Part shown: in pieces, positions 1 through 11,228 of the stretch | Position numbering within the stretch: the first letter of the stretch is position 1 | Layout of the letters: each line of letters starts with the position of its first letter | NCBI RefSeq assembly: GCF_027579695.1 | Contig: NC_083589.1 | Span: 38,171,835 to 38,235,834, forward strand | Reading direction: 5' to 3' | Length of the DNA: 64,000 nucleotides | Source: Neoarius graeffei | Taxonomy: Eukaryota; Chordata; Actinopteri; Siluriformes; Ariidae | Program-made: the position numbers and the translations under genes | Notes under the pieces: model-generated | Told to the model about the DNA's origin: nothing | The model's input: the letters and a program-made list of their open reading frames with translations, nothing else | Databases searched by the model: none

Positions 1-1575
1 CACCAATTGTGTAAGTTCTCCCACTTAAAAAGATGAGAGAGGCCTGTAATTTTCATCATAGGTACACTTCAACTATGAGAGACAGAATGAGAAAAAAAAT
101 CCAGAAAATCACACTGTCTGATTTTTAAAGAATTTATTTGCAAATTATGGTGGAAAATAAGTATTTGGTCAATAACAAAAGTCCATCTCAATACTTTGTT
201 ATATACCCTTTGTTGGCAATGACAGAGGTCAAACGTTTTCTGTAAGTCTTCACAAGGTTTTCACACACTGTTGCTGGTATTTTGGCCCATTCCTCCATGC
301 AGATCTCCTCTAGAGCAGTGATGTTTTGGGGCTGTCGCTGGGCAACACAGACTTTCAACTCCCTCCAAAGATTTTCTATGGGGTTGAGATCTGGAGACTG
401 GCTAGGCCACTCCAGGACCTTGAAATGCTTCTTACGAAGCCACTCCTTCATTGCCTGGGTGGTGTGTTTGGGATCATTGTCATGCTGAAAGACCTAGCCA
501 CGTTTCATCTTCAATGCCCTTGCTGATGGAAGGAGGTTTTCACTCAAAATCTCATGATACACGGCCCCATTCATTCTTTTCTTTACACGGATCAGTCGTC
601 CTGGTCCCTTTGCAGAAAAACAGCCCCAAAGCATGATGTTTCCACCCCCATGCTTCACAGTAGGTATGCTGTTCTTTGGATGCAACTCAGCATTCTTTCT
701 CCTCCAAACACGACAAGTTGAGTTTTTACCAAAAAGTTCTATTTTGGTTTCATCTAACCATATGACATTCTCCCAATCCTCTTCTGGATCATCCAAATGC
801 TCTCTAGCAAACTTCAGACGGGCCTGGACATGTACTGGCTTAAGCAGGGGGACACGTCTGGCACTGCAGGATTTGAGTCCCTGGCAGCATAGTGTGTTAC
901 TGATGGAAGCCTTTGTTACTTTGGTCCCAGCTCTCTGCAGGTCATTCACTAGGTCCCCCATGTGGTTCTGGGATTTTTGCTCACCGTTCTTGTGATCATT
1001 TTGACCCCACGGGGTGAGATCTTGCATGGAGCCCCAGATCCAGGGAGATTATCAGTGGTCTTGTATGTCTTCCATTTTCTAATAATTGCTCCCACAGTTG
1101 ATTTCTTCACACCAAACTGCTTACCTATTGCAGATTCAGTCTTCCCAGCCTGGTGCAGGTCTACAATTTTGTTTCTGGTGTCCTTTGACAGCTCTTTGGC
1201 CTTGGCCATAGTAGAGTTTGGAGTGTGACTGTTTGAGGTTGTGGACAGGTGTCTTTTATACTGATAACGAGTTCAAACAGGTGCCATTAATACAGGTAAC
1301 GAGTGGAGGACAGAGGAGCCTCTTAAAGAAGAAGTTACAGGTCTATGAGAGCCAGAAATCTTGCTTGTTTGTAGGTGACCAAATACTTATTTTACCAAGG
1401 AATTTACCAATTAATTCATTAAAAATCCTACAATGTGATTTCCTGGATTCTTTCCCCCCATTCTGTCTCTCATAGTTGAAGTGTACCTATGATGAAAATT
1501 GCAGGCCTCTCTCATCTTTTTAAGTGGGAGAACTTGCACAATTGGTGACTGACTAAATACTTTTTTGCCCCACTG
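1..1575 (-). mobile_element. Tc1-like DNA transposon, left end cut by window edge
   Basis: The sequence at 1-100 (caccaattgtgtaagttctc) recurs inverted at 1450-1545, giving long terminal inverted repeats. The right terminus reads ...gccccactg followed by TA at 1576-1577, the Tc1/mariner target. The right arm extends about 30 bases beyond what is seen on the left, so the window starts roughly 30 bases inside the element. A minus-strand DD34E transposase lies between the repeats. It is inserted in an old SINE whose 3' part continues at 1578. Confidence 0.9.
188..1209 (-). pseudogene. Tc1 transposase, broken by a frameshift and a nonsense codon
   Basis: The start ATG is at 1209 ([20 protein letters not shown]). 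The N-terminal part is the paired-like helix-turn-helix DNA-binding domain ([20 protein letters not shown]). The frame shifts between about 950 and 1027, then runs through the catalytic domain: first Asp in [12 protein letters not shown], the HGGG box, second Asp in [10 protein letters not shown], and Glu in [11 protein letters not shown], the DD34E triad of Tc1. An in-frame TAG at about 494 stands where the family has Trp just before the second Asp. Total length of about 340 codons matches full-length Tc1 transposases. All catalytic residues remain, but the reading frame is not usable. Confidence 0.9.
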
Positions 1576-1577
1576 TA

Positions 1578-1818
1578 GATTTCCTCTGGGTGCTTATCTT
1601 TCCTCGCACAGTCCAAAGACATGTAGATTAGGTCAACTGGCTACTCTAAATTTCATGTAGTTGTGAATGTGATCTGTTCATCTCTGTGTTAGCCTGGCTA
1701 TAGATTGGTGACCTGCACAGGGTGTACCCCACCTCTCACCTGAAGTAGGCTGGGATTGGTTCCATCTTCCTCTGAGACCCTGACGAATAAGCTGGCTGGA
1801 TGGATGGATGGATGGATA
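1578..1818 (+). mobile_element. Degenerate SINE 3' part
   Basis: Old copy of the window's main SINE: cacagtccaaagacatgtag, a weak taaatt block, gtgaatgtgatctg, a ggtgtaccccacctc block and a ggatggatggatgg tail. The head is missing because the Tc1 element at 1-1575 interrupts it; any head lies left of the window. Confidence 0.8.
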
Positions 1819-3763
1819 AAGGAGTATGGTTTAAATTTGCTTCGAAGATGAACGTAAATGTATTAATATATTTCTGAATCAAAATTCATTCATCCCTTCA
1901 TCATCATTAAATGCTTTCTCCTGGTCAGGATCACAGTGAACCTGGAGGTGGACGAAAACCAGAAAACATGGATGATACCCATGCAGGACATGGGGAAGAC
2001 AAGTGAAATACCACACAGACACAGCTGAATCTAAACCAAAATGTCTTTTGTAATAAATAGTTTGTACCTTAAAAAAAAACAGTGCACTGAGGTTTCATTT
2101 AGATATTAGGCGAAGCAGTGAGGAGCTCGATCTATTTGGGTAACTTAAGAAAAGTTTCTCCTTCATGTGGCTGGTTCAGAAATTGCCAAGAATGTGCAAA
2201 GTTTCATCAGGAATATTGTTAAGAATTTAAACTGCAAAATAATTCATTTTTTTAAGCCTCGAGGTCATTGGATAATGCACTGTTTTATTTTATAGTGTTA
2301 AAATCTTTATTATTGGTCTAATATAGTAGAAAACAGCAAATATGAAGAAACCCTTTTGAACTGGTATTATACCTGCTATTGGATATTGGATTGTAAGTTT
2401 ATAGTCAATTAATATAAAGCCATGCTGAACAAAGTACCAACTCATTATTCTTATTTTGCTCATTTTGGTGTGTCAGAACATGAGGGCCATGGATTGCAGT
2501 GTTTTTGTGCACTCTCGATGAACAGAGGCAGAAGTTTGCCATCACCAAAGGGACTTATCAACAAGCAGGGAATCAGTCTCATCTTTATGCATAATGAGGA
2601 AGTTTATTTTGGGAACATCAGGTCCGTTTTTTCTAAATTTTATCTTACAGAGGATGATGTTTCTATTCCCTGCTCTCCATTCCGCATCACACCACTGCAG
2701 AAAAAAAGGAGCAGTGGGAATTCAACATGAATACAGAAGTATAATTCAAAGTTGAAGATACAAAACTACCTTGTTTGCAGTGAGGGTGATGTGAAAAGTT
2801 AAGACTCTGATTTCACATCCTTGTTCTTTAAATATGATGGTATTTCAATTGTTTTAAATATAGATAGGTTCATAAATAGTGGAAATCCATAGATTTGCAG
2901 TTGGCTGTCATGTCTTTTCAAAATCTCCCATTTCAACACTACATCTTCTCAAGGCACGACTGAAATAAACAAAGAGTGTGAGAGCTTTGTGGGAGTAGCA
3001 AAGTCATAACAAATAATTCCCTTTCCTATTACTCTGGGTCTGCCAGTAAAAGCATCTGAAATAGTTTTTTTTTTTTTTTGTCTCGGGACAGTTTAAACAT
3101 AAAGGAATATAGCAGTAGTAACCCACAGGAAACAACGACACAATGAGGTCAGGAGTAGGATAATTGTACATCAAGATATGAAAAACACAGTGATTTGGTA
3201 ATTTAGACACTTTAGGTATTTTTGAATGGAGTATAGAGTTAATAGAATGTATATCATTTACATTACTTTGCAACTATTTTCCAGACCTGCCTGATGTGAC
3301 ATTGGTTCATTAACCTTTCTGTGGCTCTGGTTTCTTTGTAATCACTGCAAAAATATGTATCTTAGCAAGTAAGTATAAGCAAATTCATATAATATTTCTC
3401 ATTATTATATATACAGGATACTTTTTCAATAGAATAAAAATGTATTCTATTCCCTTCTAGCGGGTTTCATTCATTTGGTTTGATAGCATGCAATATTGTT
3501 AGCATATCACTTATCCTACGTGTATTATGTCACTCTACCCAATGGAGAATGACCGTTGAATATGGTTTATGATACTGTATGGTTGTGAAAACAACATGAC
3601 ATCACACGTTGGAGACATAAAACTTCCACGCTAGTGAGTGACTGTGATAATTTGTAAACAAATATGGCTGCCAGGTTTGCTTTATTAAATACAGAAGATT
3701 TTGAGAGAATGTTGAAAGAGAAAGATGCGTTGAACACCCGAAAGGAATGTGTATGTATAATAA
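1819..3763. other. Stretch with no recognisable gene
   Basis: AT-rich, without recognisable terminal repeats. A 102-codon open frame at 2422-2730 (plus) has no recognisable domain, no clear splice context and no sequence bias pointing to coding. A T-run lies at 3065-3079. I see no further feature. Confidence 0.5.
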
Positions 3764-4160
3764 TCTCATCTCATCTCATTATCTCATCTCATCTCATTAT
3801 CTCTAGCCGCTTTATCCTGTCCTACAGGGTCGCAGGCAAGCTGGAGCCTATCCCAGCTGACTACGAGCGAAAGGCGGGGTACACCCTGGACAAGTCGCCA
3901 GGTCATCACAGGGCTGACACATAGACACAGACAAGCATTCACACTCACATTCACACCTACGGTCAATTTAGAGTCACCAGTTAACCTAACCTGCATGTCT
4001 TTGGACTGTGGGGGAAACCGGAGCACCCGGAGGAAACCCACGCGGACACGGGAAGAACATGCAAACTCCGCACAGAAAGGCCCTCGTCGGCCACAGGGCT
4101 CGAACCCGGACCTTCTTGCTGTGAGACGACAGCGCTAACCACTACACCACCATGCCGCCC
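3764..4160 (-). mobile_element. Full-length tRNA-derived SINE
   Basis: Reverse copy of the main SINE. The head, read on minus from 4160, has a pol III A-box-like ggtgtagtggttagc and a B-box-like ggttcgagccc. The body carries cagtccaaagacatgcagg and gtgaatgtgagtg. The tail of gatga units is at 3764-3790. The target duplication tatgtataataa is visible at 3752-3763 and 4161-4172. Confidence 0.92.
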
Positions 4161-4163
4161 TAT

Positions 4164-4164
4164 G

Positions 4165-4244
<80 letters not shown>
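4164..4244. repeat. AAT/ATT microsatellite, self-complementary
   Basis: About 12 AAT units followed directly by about 14 ATT units. The two halves are reverse complements, so the tract can fold into a hairpin. It grew from the AT-rich target duplication of the adjacent SINE. Confidence 0.95.
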
Positions 4245-4245
<1 letters not shown>

Positions 4246-4298
4246 GTCAGGGTGCAGGCACTTATGATGTTATGTCAGGGTGCAGGCACTTATGATGT
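4244..4298. repeat. Short tandem duplication
   Basis: A unit of about 28 bases beginning tatgtcagggtgcaggcac occurs twice head to tail. The sequence after it up to 4688 shows no gene or element I recognise. Confidence 0.8.
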
Positions 4299-4688
4299 AT
4301 GTGCAGGGGAGAGTGGGGCGCAAACTGGTGACAAAGCCAAATCGTGAGACAGGAAGTGTAGTCAGAAAGCAAGCAAAGGTCAGTCGATCAGTAAATGGAG
4401 CAATACAGGCAACGTAAATGAAGAGATAAAGCGAGGGCCAGGAAAACCAAGAGGCAGGCAGTGAATGAGAGGCTTGGTATGAACTGGAGAAACACAGAAC
4501 AATACTTCGCACTGAAGGTGTGTGTGTGAGAGGCTTAAGTAGCGTGGCTGATGAGTTTGTGAAAAGGTGACAGCTGACATCAATAAGCCGGTGACAGGGG
4601 GCACTGTGCTTTTTGGGAGTTGTAGTTCAGAGTGTCCATGTTTGTAGTCTGGCTAGTGCTGTCTTTCTCAACAGCTTTACTGACAAAT

Positions 4689-4833
4689 AATAATATTGGC
4701 TGGCTTTTTTCATGGTATATCAGATATATTCCATTTAGCTAGCATAATACTGAACTTGTCTTCAACTTGTTCAAAATCATGCTAGCTGAATGGAATATAT
4801 CTGATAGACCACTCAACGCCAGCCAATATTATT
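4689..4833. mobile_element. Small palindromic MITE
   Basis: Left end aataatattggctggc is matched inverted at 4818-4833. Inner arms (ggtatatcagatatattcca / tggaatatatctgatagacc, then gctagcat / atgctagc) continue the inverted repeat, so nearly the whole element folds as one stem. It has no coding capacity. Confidence 0.8.
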
Positions 4834-4870
4834 TAATAATTAGCTTATTAAAATAATGCATATAACATAT

Positions 4871-5065
4871 CTCATCTCATCTCATTATCTCTAGCCGCTT
4901 TATCCTGTTCTACAGGGTCGCAGGCAAGCTGGAGCCTATCCCAGCTGACTACGGGCGAAAAGCGGGGTTCACCCTGGACAAGTCGCCAGGTCATCACAGG
5001 GCTGACACATAGACACAGACAACCATTCACACTCACATTCACACCTACGGTCAATTTTTAGAGTC
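4871..5065 (-). mobile_element. 5'-truncated SINE
   Basis: Contains the gatga-type tail, the 3' body (agctgggataggctccagct) and gtgaatgtgagtg, but ends near the taaattgacc block, so the tRNA-like head is missing. The flanks tataacatat and tgtaacatat look like a slightly diverged target duplication. Confidence 0.85.
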
Positions 5066-5167
5066 GCATGTAACATATTTTATACATTTTTTACTACTTT
5101 CAAATTAAACATTTTCCAAGTGTGTCATTCCATAGTTGAAGAAAATTACTGTGTAATGAATAACCTA

Positions 5168-5292
5168 GCCCTGTGATGACCTGGCGATTTGTCCAGAGTG
5201 TACCCCACCTCTCGCCCATAGTCAGCTAGGATAGGCTCCAGCTTGCCTATGACCCTGCACAGGATAAGCAGTTAGGGATAATGGATGGATGA
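5168..5292 (+). mobile_element. SINE 3' fragment
   Basis: Only the last ~120 bases of the SINE are present, from agccctgtgatgacctggcg to a ggatggatg tail. It is diverged from the young copies elsewhere in the window. Confidence 0.85.
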
Positions 5293-7257
5293 ATAATCTT
5301 CTCTAGAAATAGGGTAAATATAGGAAAATAAGGAGGGTTTTTTTCCTGTGACAGCATGCACCAAAGTCTTTTATTCTGCTTATACTGTACCACATCTATG
5401 TGGTAACTGCGTAAAAATTCCACATTTTTATTTATGACAAAATCTTGTATCCATTTATAGTTACCTTTAATGCAGTAGAATATCAGTTACACCTTCTTGT
5501 TACTTTATAACAGCTCACAACAATCTCTCTTCTGTCTCTTAAGAATATGGCAAAAAAAAAAGAAACATCTGCTGCTGGCTGTCCATCGCTTTTATCCAAT
5601 GATGACACTGTCTGACTTAATCTTCACTGGCCTCCAGGAGGAAGGACAGAGCCTGTGTGAAGAACTGTTGTGAACATGGAGAGGTTCTGCAATCCTCACT
5701 CACACTGCTTCACTCTCTGATGTGGGTCTCCATGGCAAGCAAGGGAGCAAGATGATGGGGGCCAGTAGAGGGTTGCACCACCAATGTTGGACTCCTTGTG
5801 GGACGGAGGCGTGTGTCCTTTGGCCTCTGGAATTGCTGGAGCGTTTGAATTGGCCAGCTTTCAACCGGAGTTCACCCCCGTACAATGGTGAGGCCTCTCC
5901 CTGGTGATGGTGAGAGAGAGTGCTCCTGAGGACACTCTCTCTTCATGAGGGCAAAAAACATCATGTTACTCATAAACCACAAAACACAAACTCATATGCC
6001 TTGAAGACTGTCCAAGAGTGGAAAACTTAAAGAAACAGCTTTTTCTGTCACTGTTACAAAGTGCTCAGCCTGGAAACTCCTTCCATAAATGCTTTCATTC
6101 TGGAAACTTTCACCATATCAGCCAATTTACAGTTTAGTTTGTTTGCTTGTATTTTAAGTAGCACTTCTTAAATACATTTATTGTTTGGTTTAAATTATGA
6201 GAGCATATGCCATACAAGTGATTTAGTTCTTACGATACAAATGATTAGACAACATATTAGAATGATGGAGTCTCCCGTCGGACCAATGGATGAGTAGGCA
6301 ATCAGGATATTTGTCCATGTGGGTCTGCATGTGTGAGCTGGTGGTTGATGTTGAGACATGGGACATGCCTAATACCTGACTAGCACAGGTGACTTTTTAT
6401 GGTGAGAAGAGGTTGTGCAGCCCTCTTCCCACCCTCTCACCAACCGAGGCTTACAGGTCCCACAGGTGCATAGCATGCCACGTGCGGAACAGCCTCAGCT
6501 GGTGCAGCTTTATTTTCGGAGTATCCGTCTCCTAGAAGGACTTCCAACCAAGGATATAGGGCTCTTTCTACCCTTTTATGGGTTTGGAATCAGGGTTTTC
6601 CTTCCCCTAGACAGACTGCCTGCCAAGGCTAACAAGCTCCGTCTGCCTGTGCTATTTACCCATAGCTGGGGTTCTGGTTCATGGGCATCAGGGCGTGTCC
6701 ACATGCCAGTGGGCCATGCATGCCACATGTCTGGGGGCCAGACCTCCTCCAAGCTCCCTGCAGTTTAGCCTGGGGCCTTGTGGTGCCCAGTTTCCGTCTG
6801 TAGCCACATGGAGGAACTGCATAGGACTTGCTGTGGAGAGGCTATGTACTGGCAGGAGAGACTTACACACTTGGCTTTCTTTTTGCAATGCTGTGTAGCA
6901 CCTCTTCTAGCCAGCAGTGAGGGCTGAAAGCGAGAGATGGGCAAGCACACTAACACTATGCTTACACACTAGATGCATCACACAGCCATTTACAGATATA
7001 TATTAGAATAAGATCATTAATAAATATCTCAGATTTGCCTTGCAGCCAGAACTGCTGTGATAGAAAAGTAATTAGTACCTTCTGCCCAAACAACATCAAC
7101 AATTATAGGAAGTACACTGTATCTCAATTTCCAATATTCAAATTTTCAGTTGCTCTCATTTTTGTAATGTTGGAACTTTTTTTCACAAATAATACATAAT
7201 TTTATCCAGGTGTTTCAGTTCCTAAGAATTGCTGATATGATTATAAACCAGTGGTTT
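5293..7257. other. No recognisable gene or element
   Basis: Open frames at 5722-5907 and 6415-6768 (117 codons, plus) show no domain I know and no splice or start context. 6410-6960 is more GC-rich than its surroundings, which could mean an old retroelement piece, but no reverse transcriptase, LTR or tail is visible. Confidence 0.4.
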
Positions 7258-7324
7258 CATGTTCTCCCTGTGTCTGTGTGGGTTTCCTCGGGGTACTCCA
7301 GTTTCCCCCACAGTCCAAATGCAT
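7258..7324 (+). mobile_element. SINE middle fragment
   Basis: gttctccctgtgtctgtgtg through tttcccccacagtccaaatg matches the SINE body on plus. It abuts the tail of an opposite-strand SINE. Confidence 0.8.
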
Positions 7325-8033
7325 GCATCCATCCATCCATTATCTGTAGCTGCTTATCTTGTTCTACAGGGTCACAGGCAAACTGGAGCCTATCCCAGCT
7401 GACTATGGGCGAGAGGCGGGGTACACCCTGGAAATGTCGCCAGGTTATCACAGGGCTGACACAGAGACAAACAACCATTCACACTCACATTCACACTTAG
7501 GGTCAATTTAAAGCCACCAATTAACCTAATCTGCATGCCTTTGGGGCGGCATGGTGGTGTAGTGGTTAGCACTGTCACCTCAGAGCAAGAAGGTCCTGGG
7601 TTCGAGCCCAGCAGCCGGCGAGGGCCTTTCTGTGTGGAGTTCTCCCCGTGTCTGCGGTCTCTGGTTTCCCCCACAGTCCAAAGACATGCAGGTTAGGCTA
7701 ATTGGTGGCTCTAAATTGACCATTGTCTATGTCTATGTGTCAACCCTGCGATAACCTGTCGACTTGTCCAGGGTGTACGCCACCTCTCGCCCATAGTCAG
7801 CTGGGATAGGCTCCAGCTTGCCTGCGACCCTGAACAATAGGATAAGCAGCTACAGATAATGTATGGATGGATGCATGTCTTTGGACTGTGGGGGAAACCG
7901 GAGCACCCTGAGGAAACCCACGCAGACACGGGGAGAACATGCAAACTCCACACAGAAAGGCCCTCGCCGGCTGCTGGGCTTGAACCTAGGACCTTCTTGC
8001 TGTGAGGCAACTACACCACCATGCCACCCTGCA
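7325..8033 (-). mobile_element. SINE split by a second SINE
   Basis: The tail-side half is at 7325-7543 and the head-side half at 7872-8033 (accaccatgccacc = inverted head). They are separated by a plus-strand SINE. The short sequence gcatg(c/t)ctttgg is repeated on both sides of the inner SINE, consistent with a target duplication. Confidence 0.85.
7544..7871 (+). mobile_element. SINE inserted inside a SINE
   Basis: Head ggcggcatggtggtgtagtg, B-box gggttcgagccc, body, and a gataatgtatggatggatgc tail. It lacks the gtgaatgtgagtg block, so it belongs to a slightly different subfamily from the gatga-tailed copies. Confidence 0.88.
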
Positions 8034-8584
8034 TCAAAACCAGTTCTGCGCTATTTTCATCCTGAGATGCTCATATACTATATTCTTATACTGTAGCATC
8101 ATCTATATGTTTAATAGGGCAATTCTTCAGCAGACAAGCCAAAATTATGAAATTATTAAGATTGCCTTAACTTGTCAGCTCAGTGATATTGCTAAAGTAT
8201 GGAATCCAAGGCAAAATATACTGAAAACCATATTTAAAAATCATCACCCCAATTATAGCAATGTTGCTTCAGAGAAATCTTGGTTTGAATTTTAAGAAAC
8301 GAAAGTTCAGTTTTTTCTGACGTAATTTCCGTTCCTGACTTTTCTTTCCTCATAAAAGGTTTTGTGTTCAGAGTTAAACAAAGCCAATTTTTCTATGCTT
8401 TTTAGGGTCAAAAGATACCCCATACAGAGTGAAATTTTTTAATACCATTGTCTTGAGTACTGCAACTAAAAAAAGTTACCACATTTTGCTGTGAATGTAA
8501 TTCCGTTACTGAGGAATTACCCACTATAATCAATGCTGTACCTTTCCTCTGCATGACTCATGTATAATTGTACTGTAATTCATC
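8034..8584. other. No recognisable gene
   Basis: AT-rich. Short motifs ttccgttcctgac and aattccgttactgag near 8320-8510 resemble the repeated ttatgg/cgtgac style of the repeat at 52721-53524, but no element ends are visible. Confidence 0.35.
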
Positions 8585-8805
8585 AGGAACATCAAAATCC
8601 CCTCATCTGGTGTAACCCACAAGAGGAGGGTTTCCTATATGAGCCTTGCTTTTCTCTAGGTTTCCTTCTTATGCTTTCTCCAGAGGGTTTTTTCCTTCCC
8701 ACGCTCACCTCTGGCTGGCTCATTAGTGGTCTAGACTGGGATTTCTGTAAAGCTGCTTTGTGACAATTCCTGTTGTTAAAAGTGCTAGACAAACAACATT
8801 TTAAT
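8585..8805 (+). mobile_element. Non-LTR retrotransposon 3' end (putative)
   Basis: The run ccacaagaggagggtttcct, ctaggtttccttcttatgc and gtaaagctgctttgtgacaa ending ttaaaagtgctagacaaa matches a widely conserved 3' end of fish non-LTR elements and derived SINEs. No coding part is attached. Confidence 0.65.
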
Positions 8806-9874
8806 GATTCTAGGTCTTTTTCCTGTCTTTTTTCCAGCTTGAACAAATATTTAATAAATAACCTTTCCATAAATTTCATTCAATTTTATTATTAATATGT
8901 GTAGTAGCCTGGGGAAGCCGGGCCAAATTTTGAATTTTTCTATTATACAGTATATACACAATCTGGCCAAATGTTTGTGGACACCTGACCATCACACCTA
9001 CACTGGTGCTTGAAAGTTTGTGAACCCTTTAGAATTTTCTATATTTCTGCATAAATATGACCTAAAACATCATCGGATTTTCACACAAATCCTAAAAGTA
9101 GATAAAGAGAACCCAGTTAAACAAATGAGAGAAAAATATTATACTTGGTCATTTATTTATTGAGGAAAATGATCCAATATTACATATCTGTGAGTGGCAA
9201 AAGTATGTGAACCTTTGCTTTCAGTATCTGGTGTGACCCCCTTGTGCAGCAATAACTGCAACTAAACATTTGCGGTAACTGTTGATCAGTCCTGCACACC
9301 GGCTTGGAAGAATTTTAGCCCATTCCTCCGTACAGAACAGCTTCAACTCTGGAATGTTGGTGGGTTTCCTCACATGAACTGCTCGTTTCAGGTCCTTCCA
9401 CAACATTTCGATTGGATTAAGGTCAGGACTTTGACTTGGCCATTCCAAAACATTAACTTTATTCTTCTTTAACCATTCTTTGGTAGAATGACTTGTGTGC
9501 TTGGGGTTGTTGTCTTGCTGCATGACCCACCTTCTCTTGAGATTCAGTTCATGGACAGATGTCCTGACATTTTCCATTAAAATTTGCTGGTATAATTCAG
9601 AATTCATTGTTCCATCAATCATGGCAAGCCATCCTGGCCCAGATGCAGCAAAATAGGCCCAAACCATGATACTACCACCACCATGTTTCACAGATGGGAT
9701 AAGGTTCTTATGCTGGAATGCAGAGTTTTCCTTTCTCCAAACATAACGCTTCTCATTTAAACCAAAAAGTTCTATTTTGGTCTCATCCATCCACAAAACA
9801 TTTTTCCAATTGAGGTATTTCACCTGATGTCACAGGGTCACGTGACGCCCCGGTGTCCACCATTTTGGACGGCA

Positions 9875-10588
9875 AGCTAGCTAATGTCAACAACAGTAGC
9901 TAGTATGTTACTGTAGCAATATTTACGTTCAGTCATTTGGATGACTGTTAAAACCTTTCAGTCTCAAGTTTTTCCTTTACTGGATTTACTAGTTTACTGA
10001 GCTAGCGTGCGATGGCTCCCGGCTCGGCCGGCGAGCGCGCGATGGCTCCCGGCTCGGCCGGAGAGCGCGCGATGGCTCCCGGCTCGGCCGGAGAGCGCGC
10101 GATGGCTCCCGGCTCGGCCGGAGAGCGCGCGATGGCTCCCGGCTCGGCCGGAGAGCGCGCGATGGCTCCCGGCTCGGCCGGAGAGCGCGCGATGGCTCCC
10201 GGCTCGGCCGGAGAGCGCGCGATGGCTCCCGGCTCGGTCGGAGAGCGCGCGATGGCTCCCGGCGCGGTCGGAGAGCGCGCGATGGCTCCCGGCCTGGCCG
10301 GAGAGCGCGCGATGGCTCCCGGCCTGGCCGGAGAGCGCGCGATGGCTCCCGGCCTGGCCGGAGAGCGCGCGATGGCTCCCGGCCTGGCCGGAGAGCGCGC
10401 GATGGCTCCCGGCCTGGCCGGAGAGCGCGCGATGGCTCCCGGTTTGGCCGAGCGCGCTAGCTCAGTAAACTAGTAAATCCAGTAAAGGAAAAACTTGAGA
10501 CTGAAAGGTTTTAACAGTCATCCAAATGACTGAACGTAAACATTGCTACAGTAACATACCAGCTACGATGTTGTTGACATTAGCTAGT
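9875..10588. repeat. Inverted arms framing the minisatellite
   Basis: 9875-10010 and 10453-10588 are near-perfect inverted copies, about 135 bases each (for example gtcatttggatgactgttaa on the left and its complement on the right; gctagctaatgtcaacaaca / tgttgttgacattagctag). They enclose the 30-bp repeats, so this half of the element could form a long stem with the minisatellite as loop. Confidence 0.9.
10011..10455. repeat. 30-bp GC-rich minisatellite, about 15 units
   Basis: Units begin gatggctcccggctcggccg and end gagagcgcgc; 14 are full and the last is partial. Substitutions sort by position: ctcggc in the left units, cctggcc in the right units, gcggtc/ctcggtc between them. This gradient indicates stepwise local duplication. 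The unit length is divisible by three, so all frames stay open (10-residue repeats), but nothing suggests that it is translated. Confidence 0.97.
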
Positions 10589-10700
10589 GCTAACAGCTAG
10601 CTGCTAGTACACTGCTACAACACAGACACCGACCCTAATAATACAGTTCTTGGTCATTGCCTGGTAACAGCAAATTTATAACGGGCCATGTCTCAACAGA

Positions 10701-11228
10701 CTAAGAAGTTATTTCAATGACATTTAATAACATTTTGTTTATCCTGAGGACCGAAAGTAAATGAAAATGTGAACAAACCTTAGCTGTAATAAGATGGCGA
10801 CCACCGGCTCCAGGGACGACCCACTGATGTAGGCATGTTACCCAGCCTGACACAAAATATTTGTAGGCATCCAAACTCGTATACGCTTTCAGATCAATAC
10901 CTGTGTATGGCGATGGGTTTTTAATGACATAGGTATACAGATCATGTGGGCCGAAGTCAGGTAAAGACGAGGGCTTCGTGTACTTCCGTACGTCAGTGAA
11001 CAATCCTGGTGGAAGCAGGTAAACATCGTTCTCTAAGCCTGCTAACCTCAATTTTTGCAAATACCTCTCCCTCTGCTCACCCTGTAAATGCCCTACATTG
11101 CTGGATAGTGAAGGTGTTTTCTGCATCTCGCTCCTTTTTCTTTTATGTTTTTCGTTTGTCGCCTTCCTCGCATTCAAACTGATTCGAGCCGTGCCGTCCA
11201 AAATGGCAGCATCACATGACTTGGTCAC
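10701..11228 (-). pseudogene. First exon of YqaJ-associated transposon protein
   Basis: The open frame reads through a basic stretch (KATNEKHKRKRSEMQK) into a domain with LPPGLFTDVRKYTKPSSLPD, DLYTYVIKNPSPYTGIDLKA and YTSLDAYKYFVSGWV. Proteins with this N-terminal domain in fish usually continue into a YqaJ-type exonuclease domain. A GT donor follows ...SGW (GGCTGG|GTAACA, about 10840), so the remaining codons down to 10701 are probably intron. The frame is open upstream into the terminal repeat without an early ATG, so the true start is unclear. The nuclease domain is missing. Confidence 0.65.

Noticed and set aside
2422..2730. 102-codon open frame
   Set aside because: No domain, no splice context, no family recognised; the length is possible by chance.
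4162..4347. Frame with poly-Asn and poly-Tyr
   Set aside because: Translation of the AAT/ATT microsatellite.
6415..6768. 117-codon open frame in GC-richer sequence
   Set aside because: No recognisable domain or conserved motif; kept only as part of an unassigned stretch.
10011..10455. Possible CRISPR-like array
   Set aside because: Units are contiguous with no unique spacers, in a vertebrate transposon; it is a minisatellite.
10007..10473. Two overlapping 153-codon open frames of decapeptide repeats
   Set aside because: They follow from a 30-bp tandem unit without stops; the frames exist in parallel and none shows coding evidence.
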